Shown here: in pieces, positions 1-11,891 of the stretch | Layout of the letters: every line of letters starts with the position of its first letter | How positions within the stretch are numbered: position 1 is the first letter of the stretch | Assembly: GCA_902580445.1 (NCBI GenBank) | Contig: CACHKQ010000002.1 | Coordinates: 38,784 to 102,783 of the forward strand | Reading direction: 5' to 3' | Length of the DNA stretch: 64,000 bases | From: an uncultured Pelagibacteraceae bacterium | GTDB lineage: Bacteria > Pseudomonadota > Alphaproteobacteria > Pelagibacterales > Pelagibacteraceae | Notes under the pieces: model-generated | What the model was told of the DNA's origin: nothing | Databases searched by the model: none | Seen by the model: the letters and a program-made list of their open reading frames with translations, nothing else | Position numbers and translations under genes: made by a program

Positions 1-1633
<1,633 letters not shown>

Positions 1634-1660
1634 GAAAACTCCTTTAATTTATAATAATGA

Positions 1661-1691
1661 GGAATATGGTATGTATTTAAAATATTTCAAG
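1661..1691 (-). promoter_or_regulatory. Candidate sigma32/RpoH-type heat-shock promoter of groESL
   Basis: Reverse strand CTTGAAA (1691-1685), 15 nt, CCATATT (1669-1663); resembles the RpoH consensus CTTGAAA-N-CCCCATNT. Confidence 0.5.
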
Positions 1692-1734
1692 TCTATGATA
1701 AAAAAAAAACGGTCGAAAAAACGTTGAATTTCCT

Positions 1735-2547
1735 ATGAAAATTAAAAAATTAGATCATTTGTCAAGAATATATAATGAATATGATGCATTTTTAATCGAT
1801 TTATGGGGTGTAATGCATAATGGAATTAAACTTTACTCTTCAGCTTTAGAGGTCATTCAAAAATTAGATGAGAATAAAAAAAAAATTATTTTTCTCTCAA
1901 ATGCGCCCAGACCCAACAATAAAGTTAGAGAATTTCTGAAGAAATTAAATATGGAAGAGAAATTCTTAAAAAATATATTTACATCGGGAGAAGCAGCTAG
2001 AAATTCTTTAAAAGAAGAAAAATTTGGTAAAAAGTTTTTTCATTTAGGACCACCAAGAGATCAATCTTTATTTTTTGAGTTTAAAGAAAATAAAACTACT
2101 CTTGAAAATTGTGATTTTATTTTATGTACAGGTTTACTTGATGAAGAGGAGGAAAATTTAAGATTTTATGAAAATTTGCTTAAAAATTTTAAAAATAAAA
2201 AATTTATCTGTACTAATCCTGATCTAACTGTACATAGAGGATCGGAAGAGGAATATTGTGCAGGAAAAATTGCACAAGTTTTTGAAAGTATAGGGGGCAG
2301 TGTAATATATTTTGGAAAACCGCATAAAGAAGTTTACCTTTCTTGTTTGGATATGAGTCAAAAAACATTAGTAATTGGTGACAACCTTAAAACAGATATT
2401 AAAGGTGCAAACAATATGAAATTAGACTCTATATTTATTACCGGCGGCGTTCATAAAGATAAAGCTGTAAATGAAAAATTTATTAATGATTTATTAAAAC
2501 AAAATGAAGTAGAATCTAATTTTTTCCAAAAAGAGTTAACTTGGTAA
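1735..2547 (+). CDS. HAD-superfamily class IIA hydrolase (TIGR01459-like)
   Basis: DAFLIDLWGVMHNG motif and VIGDNLKTDIKGANN motif. Confidence 0.85.
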   Translation: MKIKKLDHLSRIYNEYDAFLIDLWGVMHNGIKLYSSALEVIQKLDENKKKIIFLSNAPRPNNKVREFLKKLNMEEKFLKNIFTSGEAARNSLKEEKFGKKFFHLGPPRDQSLFFEFKENKTTLENCDFILCTGLLDEEEENLRFYENLLKNFKNKKFICTNPDLTVHRGSEEEYCAGKIAQVFESIGGSVIYFGKPHKEVYLSCLDMSQKTLVIGDNLKTDIKGANNMKLDSIFITGGVHKDKAVNEKFINDLLKQNEVESNFFQKELTW

Positions 2548-3456
2548 ATGAAAATCTATAAAAATTTTAAAATAGAAAAAAAATTTCAAAATTCTGCAAT
2601 TGCTATCGGAAATTTTGATGGTTTTCATTTGGGTCACCAGAAGGTAATCAATCAAGGTAAACTTATTGCAAAAAAATATAATTTAAACTTTGGCCTTTTA
2701 GTGTTTCACCCTTTACCAATAATGTTTTTTAATAAAAAATTAAAAAATTATAGAATCGACTCATTAAATCAAAAGATTTTATCATCAAAAAAATATGGAT
2801 TAGATTTTTTAATTATTAAAAAGTTCAACAAAAAATTTTCAAATATTTCGTCTGAAAATTTTATTAGAGAAATTGTTTATAAAAAACTCAAGGTAAAATT
2901 AATTTTTATAAGTAAAAATTTTAGGTTTGGAAAAAATAGAGCTGGTGACATTAAATTATTGAAAAAAAGAGAGATTTTTTTTAAATATAAAACACAAACA
3001 ATAACACCCTTAAATAAAAAAAACTTAACAGTTTCATCGACATTAATTCGGAATAAAATTAAAAACGGTAAAATAGAATATGCCAACAAGCTTCTAGGAA
3101 GATCTTGGACAATAGAAGGCAAGGTTCAAAGAGGCGACAGAAGAGGAAGAACTATTGGTTTTCCAACGTGTAATATTGATATAAAGAATTATATAGTTCC
3201 TAAACTTGGAGTATATTCAGCAAAAATTCTTATAGGTAATAAAACCAAAAAAAAAGGTATTGTAAATGTTGGATATAGACCAACATTTGGAAAGAAGAAA
3301 TTAATTCTTGAGGCTCATATTTTTAGCTTTAATAAAAATTTATATGATAAAAGAATTAAAATAATGCTAATTAAATTTATACGAGGTGAAAAAAGATTTA
3401 AAAGTATATTAGAATTAAAAAAACAGATCAAAAAAGATATAAAAAATGCAAAGTAA
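2548..3456 (+). CDS. ribF: Bifunctional riboflavin kinase/FAD synthetase
   Basis: AIGNFDGFHLGHQKVI, GRTIGFPTCNI motifs. Confidence 0.93.
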   Translation: MKIYKNFKIEKKFQNSAIAIGNFDGFHLGHQKVINQGKLIAKKYNLNFGLLVFHPLPIMFFNKKLKNYRIDSLNQKILSSKKYGLDFLIIKKFNKKFSNISSENFIREIVYKKLKVKLIFISKNFRFGKNRAGDIKLLKKREIFFKYKTQTITPLNKKNLTVSSTLIRNKIKNGKIEYANKLLGRSWTIEGKVQRGDRRGRTIGFPTCNIDIKNYIVPKLGVYSAKILIGNKTKKKGIVNVGYRPTFGKKKLILEAHIFSFNKNLYDKRIKIMLIKFIRGEKRFKSILELKKQIKKDIKNAK

Positions 3457-3461
3457 ATAAC

Positions 3462-5438
3462 ATGGCTGAAAATAATTTAAATCTTCCCAAAACATCATTC
3501 TCTATGAAGGCAAATCTGCCTTCCAAGGAACCAAAAATATTAGAAACTTGGGACAAAATTAAACTTTACGAGAGATTAAGAAAAAAGTCAGAAGGTAAAA
3601 CCAAGTTCGTTCTTCACGATGGCCCCCCTTATGCTAACGGGCACATACATATGGGAACAGCACTTAATAAAATTTTGAAAGACATTATTATAAAATTTCA
3701 TCAAATGGATGATAAGGATTCAATATATGTTCCAGGATGGGATTGTCATGGCTTACCGATAGAATGGAAAATTGAGGAACAATATAAAAAAAGAAAAAAG
3801 AATAAAGATGAAATACCTATAAAAGATTTTAGGAAAGAGTGTAGAGAATTTGCAGAGAAGTGGATTGTAATACATAAAAAAGAATTTAAAAGATTAGGTG
3901 TAATAGGTGATTGGGAAAATTATTATTCCACAATGAGTTATGATGCAGAGGCACAAATTGTAAGAGAACTAGGGAAATTTCTTAAAGAAGGAAGTCTTTA
4001 TAGAGGCTTTAAGCCAGTATTATGGTCAACAGTTGAAAAGACAGCTTTAGCAGATGCAGAAGTAGAATATAGAGATCATAAATCAAATACTATTTACGCA
4101 AGTTTTAATGTAAAAAAATCTGATAAAGATTATTTAAAGAATACATCTATTATTATTTGGACTACAACGCCATGGACAATACCAGCAAATAAAGCATTAG
4201 CTTATAATAAAGATATTGATTATGTAGTTTTAGATATTGGTAAAAATAAAATTGTTGTTGCTGAAAAATTGATTAATTCAGTTATCGAAAGTTGTGATTT
4301 AGGAAAACATAAAGTTTTGAAAACTTTTAAAGGAAGCGAGTTCAAAAATACTTTATGTTCTCATCCATTTAAAAATTTAGGTTATGAGCATGATGTACCA
4401 ATGTTAGACGCTAATTTTGTTACTTTAGACCAGGGTACAGGAATAGTTCATTGTGCCCCTAGCCATGGACCTGATGATTTTAATTTGTGTTTAAAACATG
4501 GAATGAAAGCAATCGAAACAGTCAATAATGATGGTCTTTATACAAAAAATATACCAATCTTCGAGGGAACCCATGTATTTAAAGCAGATGAAATTATTAT
4601 TAAAAATTTAAAAGAGCAAAATAATCTTTTGGGGAACGGCAGTTTGTTACATAGCTATCCTCATTCATGGAGGTCAAAAGCACCATTAGTTCATAGAGCT
4701 ACTCCACAGTGGTTTATATCAATGGAAAGTCATAAACTAAGAAAAAAAGCAATTGAATCAATTGATAAAACAATATTTTTCCCTGAAAAAGGTAAAGCCA
4801 GAATCAGATCAATGATCGAAACAAGGCCTGACTGGTGTATTTCAAGGCAACGTTCTTGGGGAGTTCCTTTACCAATTTTTATTGATAAAAAAACTAATGA
4901 ACCTTTAAGAGATCCTGAGGTAATAGAAAATATTGCAAAGATTTATGAGAAAGAGGGATCAGACTGTTGGTTTCATGATGATCCACAAAGGTTTCTTGGA
5001 AAAAAATATAATAAAGAAAATTATATAAAATCAAATGACATAGTTGAGGTTTGGTTTGATAGTGGATCAACACATTCATTTGTCTTGGAAAAAAGAAAAG
5101 ATTTAAAATGGCCAGCATCAATGTATTTAGAAGGCTCTGACCAACACAGAGGTTGGTTTCACTCCTCTCTTTTAGAGTCTTGCGGAACTAGGGGTAGAGC
5201 TCCTTTTGATAGTATACTTTCACATGGCTTTGTAGTGGATGGCAAAGGGATGAAAATGTCAAAATCCGCAGGCAATATTATTTCACCTGACGATATTTTG
5301 AAAAAATATGGTGCTGATATACTTAGGCTTTGGGTTGCTTCTTCAGACTATGCGGAGGATTTAAGAATAGATCATACAATATTAGAACAACATGCTGAGT
5401 CTTATAGGAAAATAAGAAATACTAATAGACGGAGGTAA
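3462..5438 (+). pseudogene. ileS: Isoleucyl-tRNA synthetase, 3'-truncated (N-terminal and catalytic part only)
   Basis: DGPPYANGHIHMGTALNKILKD, GMKMSKSAGNIISP; ends at ESYRKIRNT then RRR-stop, with no C-terminal anticodon-binding domain. Confidence 0.93.
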
Positions 5439-5850
5439 AGGTCAGTATTCCGTAAGTAGAGAAACCCTTAATGACCTTGGTCTTCACGAATTACCTATTA
5501 TTGCAATTGCAAAAGGCAAAAACAGAAATGCGGGGGAAGAAACTTTTTTTCATCAAAATAAAGTTATTAAATTTAAAAAAAATGACCCTACTCTATTCTT
5601 TTTACAAAGGCTCAGAGATGAAGCCCACAGATTTGCTATAAGTACTCACAGAGCGAAAAGAAGAAAAAATCTCAGTAAATCATTACTTGATCAAATCTCC
5701 GGAATAGGTAGAAGTAGAAAAAGGGCTTTACTTCATCATTTTGGTTCTGCAAAATCAGTGGAGTCTGCAAGTTTTGAAGATTTAAAATCGGTAGAGGGCA
5801 TTGAAGAAAAAGTTGCAAAAAAAATTCATGATTTTTTTCATGAAGACTAA
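5419..5850 (+). pseudogene. uvrC: UvrC C-terminal fragment (no start codon or N-terminal domains)
   Basis: Translation in the frame ending at TAA 5848-5850: [44 protein letters not shown]...[22 protein letters not shown]...[51 protein letters not shown]. Confidence 0.92.
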
Positions 5851-6426
5851 TTGATTATGAAAATACCAAACATTTTAACTATTGGAAGGATAATTATTGT
5901 TCCAATATTTGTTTTATCATTTTTTATACCTGGTGTAGTTGGTGACCTGGTACCTTTTTTTCTTTTTGTTTTAGCAAGTTTTACCGATTATTTAGACGGT
6001 CTCTTAGCAAGGTTATATAAAGAAGAGTCTAAGTTGGGAGAGCTTTTGGACCCAATCGCTGACAAAATTTTGGTTGCAGCAGCTTTGGTGCTATTAATTA
6101 TGAATGGCATAATTAAAAATTATGAGGTGATAGCTGCTATTGTTATTTTAACAAGAGAAATTATCATATCTGGACTAAGAGAATTTTTAGCTAAAGAAAA
6201 TGATACTTCGCTTCCAGTTTCAGGTCTTTCTAAATTTAAAACTTTTATACAAATGTTTAGTATCGCACTTCTGCTTACAGGCGATACAGGAAATAAAATT
6301 ATTAATTTTCAGGACTATAATGCACAAACGATTGGAATCGTGCTTCTTTGGGTGTCTGCTTTTTTAACAATCTATACTGGATATCATTATTTAAAAAAGG
6401 GAATTAATAAAGTTATAAGTGATTAA
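5851..6426 (+). CDS. pgsA: CDP-diacylglycerol--glycerol-3-phosphate 3-phosphatidyltransferase (start may be ATG 5857)
   Basis: MKIPNILTIGRIIIVPIFV, DYLDGLLARLYKEESKLGELLDPIADKIL (CDP-alcohol phosphotransferase motif). Confidence 0.93.
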   Translation: MIMKIPNILTIGRIIIVPIFVLSFFIPGVVGDLVPFFLFVLASFTDYLDGLLARLYKEESKLGELLDPIADKILVAAALVLLIMNGIIKNYEVIAAIVILTREIIISGLREFLAKENDTSLPVSGLSKFKTFIQMFSIALLLTGDTGNKIINFQDYNAQTIGIVLLWVSAFLTIYTGYHYLKKGINKVISD

Positions 6427-7754
6427 TTATAAGTTTTTTTTTTTGATAAAGTTATTATAACAGCTATCAACATAAAAATAAAGGTTGCTGTGGATGTCGT
6501 AAAAAAACTTCCAGATGTTCTGATTGGAAAAATCTCAGAAATAAAAATGAAAATAAATGGAACTAAAATTATATTTGCCGATTTTTTAGATTTTAAAAAA
6601 TAATTTTTTATTAGTGAATTATAAATTGTTAAAATAAAAATTAAACAAGATATTATCAAACCAATTAAGCCTATATCAGTTAATATTTCCAAATAATAAT
6701 TATGTGGATGCGAATTACAAGTTGTTCTTTCATTGTGACTAAGAATTTTTCTTTTAGGGCAATTATGCCTAAACGATTTAATTCCACCCCCAATATATTT
6801 ATTCATCATCCATGTCCCATAAAAAGTTTTCATTTCCTGATAATACGGGGGTATTTTTTTTTCTGGAATCTTTGACGATTTAGTTATATTTTCCACAATG
6901 AAAACATTAATCATTCCAGTACTATTAACTAAAAAACTGTCAAAACTATCTTTTACTACTGAATTATTTTTATAAATTGTAAAAAAAATACTAGTAACTA
7001 CAATTAATGAAATAGGAATATATTTACGAGTCTTATTTTCAAAAAGTAGTATTAAAAATATCGATAACAAGAATAATACTAATGGCATTCTATTTCCACT
7101 TAGAATAATTGCTGTCATGTAAATTAAAAAAAGAAGAGATAGAATCAAACTCAAATAAGTTTTTTTAAATTTAAAAAAAGGTAAAACAAAAATACTGAAT
7201 AAAGAAAATTTGTGTATGTACCCTCCGGCAATCAACTCGTCTCCAAAAGGACCAGAAAGTTTCGAGGGATGAAGCGGTTTCAAACCAAACATGTCTACAG
7301 AAAAAGTAAACTGATAAAAAATATCTAAACTTACGAATAAAGTACAAATTAAACTGGAGATAAAAAACCATTTAAAGTTAATTAAATCATTTCCAACTAA
7401 ACATCTTAAAATAAAATATAATAATAGATACCTGAAAAATAATATTGATTTTATTAAAATTGACTTATCATGATCGCCTGATAATAACTCGATTGTATTA
7501 ACAATAGCTGAGAAAAGTGAAAAAACAAAAAAAAATAAAATTATTTTGTCTATAAATAATAATTTAGTTTTAAAAACCTTCCTGTTGTAAACAATCAATG
7601 AAAAAATAATCAAAAGAAAAATGTTTAAATTTATGGCAAAATTACCGACAATATAACTTAAGGGAATTAGGCTAAATAATATATTTAAAATTATATTATG
7701 GTTTTTGTTATTAAATTTTAAATTAGCCATTAACTTTTTTAAGCCAAGAAGCAC
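6423..7754 (-). CDS. O-antigen ligase/polymerase family membrane protein
   Basis: Multi-TM protein with a C-terminal SHPHNYYLEILTDIGLIGLI motif typical of the Wzy/WaaL family. Confidence 0.8.
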   Translation of the reverse strand: MLLGLKKLMANLKFNNKNHNIILNILFSLIPLSYIVGNFAINLNIFLLIIFSLIVYNRKVFKTKLLFIDKIILFFFVFSLFSAIVNTIELLSGDHDKSILIKSILFFRYLLLYFILRCLVGNDLINFKWFFISSLICTLFVSLDIFYQFTFSVDMFGLKPLHPSKLSGPFGDELIAGGYIHKFSLFSIFVLPFFKFKKTYLSLILSLLFLIYMTAIILSGNRMPLVLFLLSIFLILLFENKTRKYIPISLIVVTSIFFTIYKNNSVVKDSFDSFLVNSTGMINVFIVENITKSSKIPEKKIPPYYQEMKTFYGTWMMNKYIGGGIKSFRHNCPKRKILSHNERTTCNSHPHNYYLEILTDIGLIGLIISCLIFILTIYNSLIKNYFLKSKKSANIILVPFIFIFISEIFPIRTSGSFFTTSTATFIFMLIAVIITLSKKKTYN

Positions 7755-7799
7755 TTTTCATCAATAATAATTTAATCTATATTCTCAATTAACCAATAT

Positions 7800-8513
7800 A
7801 TGTTGAGCATTATAATACCACTTCGTGACGAAATAGATAATTTAAAAATTATAAAAGATAATTTTAATAAAAATCTTAAAAATATTAACTTTGAGGTAAT
7901 ATTAGTAAATGACTTCAGTTCCGATGAAACATTTCAAAAAGCAAACGAAATAGTAAAAGGAAGTAAAAACTTTAAAGTATTTGATAATAAAAAAAGGGGG
8001 TTGGGAGGTGCTATAAATTTAGGAATTGAAAAAACAGTTGGAGATTATATTTGTATTATGATGGCGGATTTATCTGATGATTTTAATGATTTGAAAAATT
8101 ATTATTTTAAAATTAAGGATAATAATTTAGATGCTGTTTTTGGATCAAGATTTACTAGAAAGTCTAAGGTAATTGATTATCCTTTTAAGAAACTAATACT
8201 TAATAGAATTTTTAATATAGTTGTACAAATTTTATTTTTGAACAAGTACAATGATTACACAAACGCATTTAAAATTTATAATGCAAAGGTTTTAAAAAAT
8301 ATGCTCCCATTTGTTTCTGAGAGTTTTAATATATTTTTAGAAATCCCACTAAAAATAATTTCAAGAAAACATTCATATGAAATTACTTCCATAAATTGGT
8401 ATAATAGAAAATTGGGAACAGCAAAATTTAATATTAAAGAACTGAGGGCAAAATACTTATTTACACTAATTTATTGTTTTGTAGAAAAAGTATTGCTCAA
8501 TAAAAAAAAATAA
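7800..8513 (+). CDS. Family 2 glycosyltransferase (dolichyl-phosphate mannosyltransferase-like)
   Basis: LSIIIPLRDEIDNLKIIKDNF, VILVNDFSSDET, ADLSDDFNDL, DAVFGSRF. Confidence 0.88.
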   Translation: MLSIIIPLRDEIDNLKIIKDNFNKNLKNINFEVILVNDFSSDETFQKANEIVKGSKNFKVFDNKKRGLGGAINLGIEKTVGDYICIMMADLSDDFNDLKNYYFKIKDNNLDAVFGSRFTRKSKVIDYPFKKLILNRIFNIVVQILFLNKYNDYTNAFKIYNAKVLKNMLPFVSESFNIFLEIPLKIISRKHSYEITSINWYNRKLGTAKFNIKELRAKYLFTLIYCFVEKVLLNKKK

Positions 8514-8518
8514 ATAGA

Positions 8519-9406
8519 TCAAGCTGCAAATTTTTTTCTTACAAGTTTCTGATAATTTTCTGATAAGTCTTTAATGGTTTCGCAAACTTTAAAATTAAAC
8601 TTATCTATTACTGAAACAGGTGTTATCTCAGCTGCGGTTCCGGTTAAAAAGCAACCCACAAAACCTGACATTTCCTCTGGCTTTATTTTTCTTTCTATGA
8701 TTTTAATCCCTTTTGATTGGGCTATTTTAATAACACATCTTCTAGTAATTCCATCCAAAAAAGAGTCTGGGATAGGGGTGTGTAATACACCGGAGTTATC
8801 TTTAAAAAAAATATTTGCCCCAGTAGCCTCAGCTATGTTTCCTTCATGATCTAACATTAGCGAGTCTGTGTAGCCTTTACTTTCTGCCTCATGTTTTGAA
8901 AGTGTGCATATCATATACAATCCTGCTGCTTTAGTGTCCCAAGGAACAGAGTTAGGATGAGGTCTTCTCCAAGAAGATATATTTAATTTTATACCATTAA
9001 GTTTTAATTTTGGATCAAAATACGAACCCCACTCCCATGCGGCGACAGCAACGTGAATTTTATTTTTTTGTGCAGAGATTGCCATCATTTCACTTCCCCT
9101 CCAAACAACTGGTCTTACATATCCATCGTTTACTTTTTGAAATAAAATAGTTTCTTTGCAAGCATCATTAATTTCTTTTTCACTGTAAGGTATTTTGATT
9201 CCCATTCTATTTGCTGAATAGAAAAGTCTTTTTGTGTGTTCCTCAAGTTTAAAGATTTCGCCATTATAAACTCGCTCACCCTCAAATACACAACTTGCAT
9301 AGTGTAAGCCATGATTAAGTAAATGAACTTTTGCATCCTTCCAATCGACCATATTAGAATTATACCAAATTTTTCCAGTTCTTTTATCGTAGGGAATATT
9401 TTCCAT
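8519..9406 (-). CDS. ilvE: Branched-chain amino acid aminotransferase
   Basis: GKIWYNSNMVDWKDAKVHLLNHGLHYASCVFEGERVY...EATGANIFF...DGITRRCVI. Confidence 0.94.
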   Translation of the reverse strand: MENIPYDKRTGKIWYNSNMVDWKDAKVHLLNHGLHYASCVFEGERVYNGEIFKLEEHTKRLFYSANRMGIKIPYSEKEINDACKETILFQKVNDGYVRPVVWRGSEMMAISAQKNKIHVAVAAWEWGSYFDPKLKLNGIKLNISSWRRPHPNSVPWDTKAAGLYMICTLSKHEAESKGYTDSLMLDHEGNIAEATGANIFFKDNSGVLHTPIPDSFLDGITRRCVIKIAQSKGIKIIERKIKPEEMSGFVGCFLTGTAAEITPVSVIDKFNFKVCETIKDLSENYQKLVRKKFAA

Positions 9407-9483
9407 TAATTTAAATTAAATAATTTTTTACTAACAAAAAAGTATATTTGTTGTTAAAATAAGTCAATATATCTGACCAAAAA

Positions 9484-9927
9484 ATGAAAGAACTTCTTTA
9501 TTTAAAGGATGATCAAATCAAAGATTGCATTCAATTACTTCTGTATGCGTATAGAGAAACATTCTCGGATCCAAAAGATATTTTAAAAAAAAACTCTTTG
9601 GGGGCAGCTCATCACAGAACACTTCATTTAATCGAGAGAAACGAAGGTATAAGCGTTAATGAACTATTAATTAAACTAAAAATTACAAAACAGAGTCTTA
9701 ATAGAGTGCTTCAAGATTTAAAAAGAATGAAGATTATTAAACAAGTTAAGGATAATACTGACTCAAGAAGAAAACTTTTATACTTGGATCAAGGTGGTAA
9801 AAAATTTTATAACGAGATATTTCAATCACAAAAAAAACGTATTTTTAATGCGCTTAAAAATTCAGATTCAGATTCTGTTATAAAATTTAAACAAGTTTTG
9901 GAAAAAATAATTAATGGAAAAAAATAA
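9484..9927 (+). CDS. petP: MarR-family transcriptional regulator (PetP-like)
   Basis: Winged-helix MarR pattern; directly precedes an OmpR-type regulator. Confidence 0.75.
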   Translation: MKELLYLKDDQIKDCIQLLLYAYRETFSDPKDILKKNSLGAAHHRTLHLIERNEGISVNELLIKLKITKQSLNRVLQDLKRMKIIKQVKDNTDSRRKLLYLDQGGKKFYNEIFQSQKKRIFNALKNSDSDSVIKFKQVLEKIINGKK

Positions 9928-10591
9928 ATATCATATATTAGTCGTTGATGACGATGACAAAATTAAAGAATTAATTAAACAGTTTTTAGTTGAAAAAGGT
10001 TTAATTGTTTCAACAGCTTCTAATGCAACTGAGGCAAAGGAAAAGATTGAGTTTTTTAATTTTAATTTAATAGTTCTTGACGTAATGATGCCAGGACAGA
10101 GTGGTTATGAATTGACTAAAGAATTAAAGTCTTCAAAAAATATACCTATAATACTTTTAACTGCAAAAGGAGAGGCTGAAAATAGAATACACGGTTTGGA
10201 AATTGGAGCAGATGATTATTTAGGAAAACCATTTGAACCAAAAGAACTTCTTTTGAGAATTAAAAATATTATTAAATCCAATTCAATGGAAAATTTATTA
10301 GACGAGAATAAAATTGGTGAAGCTGAATTGAATTTAAATAAAATGACAATTAGGTTAAATCAAAAAGTTAAAAAAATTAATTTAGCTGAAAAAAATATAT
10401 TACTGAAAATGCTATCTTCGCCTGGTAAAATATTTTCTAGGACAGAAATTGGGAAGATATCAAAGATATCACAGGAAAGATCTATAGACGTTATGATAAC
10501 TAGATTAAGAAAAAAAATTGAACTTGATCCAAAAAATCCTAAATTTTTACAAACAATAAGAGGTTCTGGGTATGTCCTTTGGATTAAATAA
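9914..10591 (+). CDS. petR: OmpR-family response regulator (PetR-like)
   Basis: ILVVDDDDKIKELIKQFL, LIVLDVMMPGQSGYEL, C-terminal winged helix TRLRKKIELDPKNPKFLQTIRGSGYVL. Confidence 0.9.
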   Translation: MEKNKYHILVVDDDDKIKELIKQFLVEKGLIVSTASNATEAKEKIEFFNFNLIVLDVMMPGQSGYELTKELKSSKNIPIILLTAKGEAENRIHGLEIGADDYLGKPFEPKELLLRIKNIIKSNSMENLLDENKIGEAELNLNKMTIRLNQKVKKINLAEKNILLKMLSSPGKIFSRTEIGKISKISQERSIDVMITRLRKKIELDPKNPKFLQTIRGSGYVLWIK

Positions 10592-11891
10592 CTTATTAAA
10601 AAAAATTTTACCTAAAAGATTATTTTATAGAGCATTAATTATTGTTGCTGCTCCAATTATAATTTTACAATTAACAATTTCGATAGTTTTTTTTGATAGT
10701 ATTTGGATTAAAGCAAATAAGGGTATGACCAAATCTCTTGTGGGTGAAGTCAAAACATTATTTGACTCTTTAAATTCGGCAGATACTGATACAGTTATAT
10801 TTTTAACAAATTTATATAAAAAAAATTTTGATTTTGTAATTAATATAAAAAAATCAGAAAGCTTGCCAACTACAAAATCAGACAGACGTTTCAGTCCAAT
10901 GGATAGATCACTTAGAAGAGAGTTAAAACCCATATTTGGAAATAATTATTGGTTTGATACTGTAACTTTTATAGATCTTGTTGATCTTAGAATTGGAACT
11001 AATGATCAAATAATTCAAATCTTTTTTCCAAAAAGCAAAATTGCTCCATCATCTGTAAGGGTCTTTGTGTTATGGATAACTCTGCCTTCATTAATTTTAA
11101 TTCTTATTGCAATTCTCTTTTTGAGAAATCAAACTCGACCGATAGTAAAGTTGTCAAAAGCTGCAGAGAGATTTGGAAGAGGTGAAAAGGTTGATGATCT
11201 GAGACCATCAGGTGCATCTGAAATTAGAAAAGCCACAATAGAATTTGATAAAATGATGAAAAGGATTAACAAACATTTAAATCAACGATCTGAGATGCTG
11301 TCAGGTATAAGCCATGACTTAAGAACTCCTTTAACTAGACTAAAATTACAATTAGCTATGACTGATAAAAAAGACAATTCAAAGAAAATGGCTTCTGACA
11401 TCGATGAAATGGAAAAAATGCTTAATGATTATCTTCAATATGCAAAGTCACAATCTGAGGAAGATTATGTTGAAATACATATAAATGAATTAGTTTTAGA
11501 TATATTAAGAAATTTCGACAGTTCTAAATATGAATGTAAAATTATTGAAAAAGTTAAAATATATGGAAGAAAAAATTTATTAAGAAGGAGTTTATCAAAC
11601 ATAGTGGAAAATGGTCTTTCCTACGGGGATAAAATTTATGTCGAGATAAAAAAATCTGTTGGAAACGCAATTGTGACAATTCAGGATAATGGTCCAGGTC
11701 TCCCAAAAAAAGAATACGAAAATGTTTTTAAACCTTTTTACAGAGTAGATAAAAGTAGAAGTTTAAATAGATCTGGTGTTGGTCTGGGACTTTCTATATC
11801 CCAGGATATAGTAAAGTCACATGGAGGTAACATTTCGTTATCTGAAAGTAAGTTTAAGGGTTTAGCAGTTAAGGTCTCTTTACCGTTTTAG
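10572..11891 (+). CDS. Sensor histidine kinase (EnvZ-like, HAMP + HisKA + HATPase)
   Basis: MLSGISHDLRTPLTRLKLQLAM, NIVENGLSYG, IQDNGPGLP, SGVGLGLSI; start overlaps the response regulator. Confidence 0.92.
   Translation: MSFGLNNLLKKILPKRLFYRALIIVAAPIIILQLTISIVFFDSIWIKANKGMTKSLVGEVKTLFDSLNSADTDTVIFLTNLYKKNFDFVINIKKSESLPTTKSDRRFSPMDRSLRRELKPIFGNNYWFDTVTFIDLVDLRIGTNDQIIQIFFPKSKIAPSSVRVFVLWITLPSLILILIAILFLRNQTRPIVKLSKAAERFGRGEKVDDLRPSGASEIRKATIEFDKMMKRINKHLNQRSEMLSGISHDLRTPLTRLKLQLAMTDKKDNSKKMASDIDEMEKMLNDYLQYAKSQSEEDYVEIHINELVLDILRNFDSSKYECKIIEKVKIYGRKNLLRRSLSNIVENGLSYGDKIYVEIKKSVGNAIVTIQDNGPGLPKKEYENVFKPFYRVDKSRSLNRSGVGLGLSISQDIVKSHGGNISLSESKFKGLAVKVSLPF

Noticed and set aside
5380-5900. Mobile element at the ileS/uvrC junction
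   Set aside because: No transposase, terminal inverted repeats or target-site duplication seen; both sides are plain housekeeping coding sequence.
8574-8849. 91-aa plus-strand ORF
   Set aside because: Antisense shadow of ilvE.
10625-10933. 102-aa minus-strand ORF
   Set aside because: Antisense to the histidine kinase gene; no recognisable domain.
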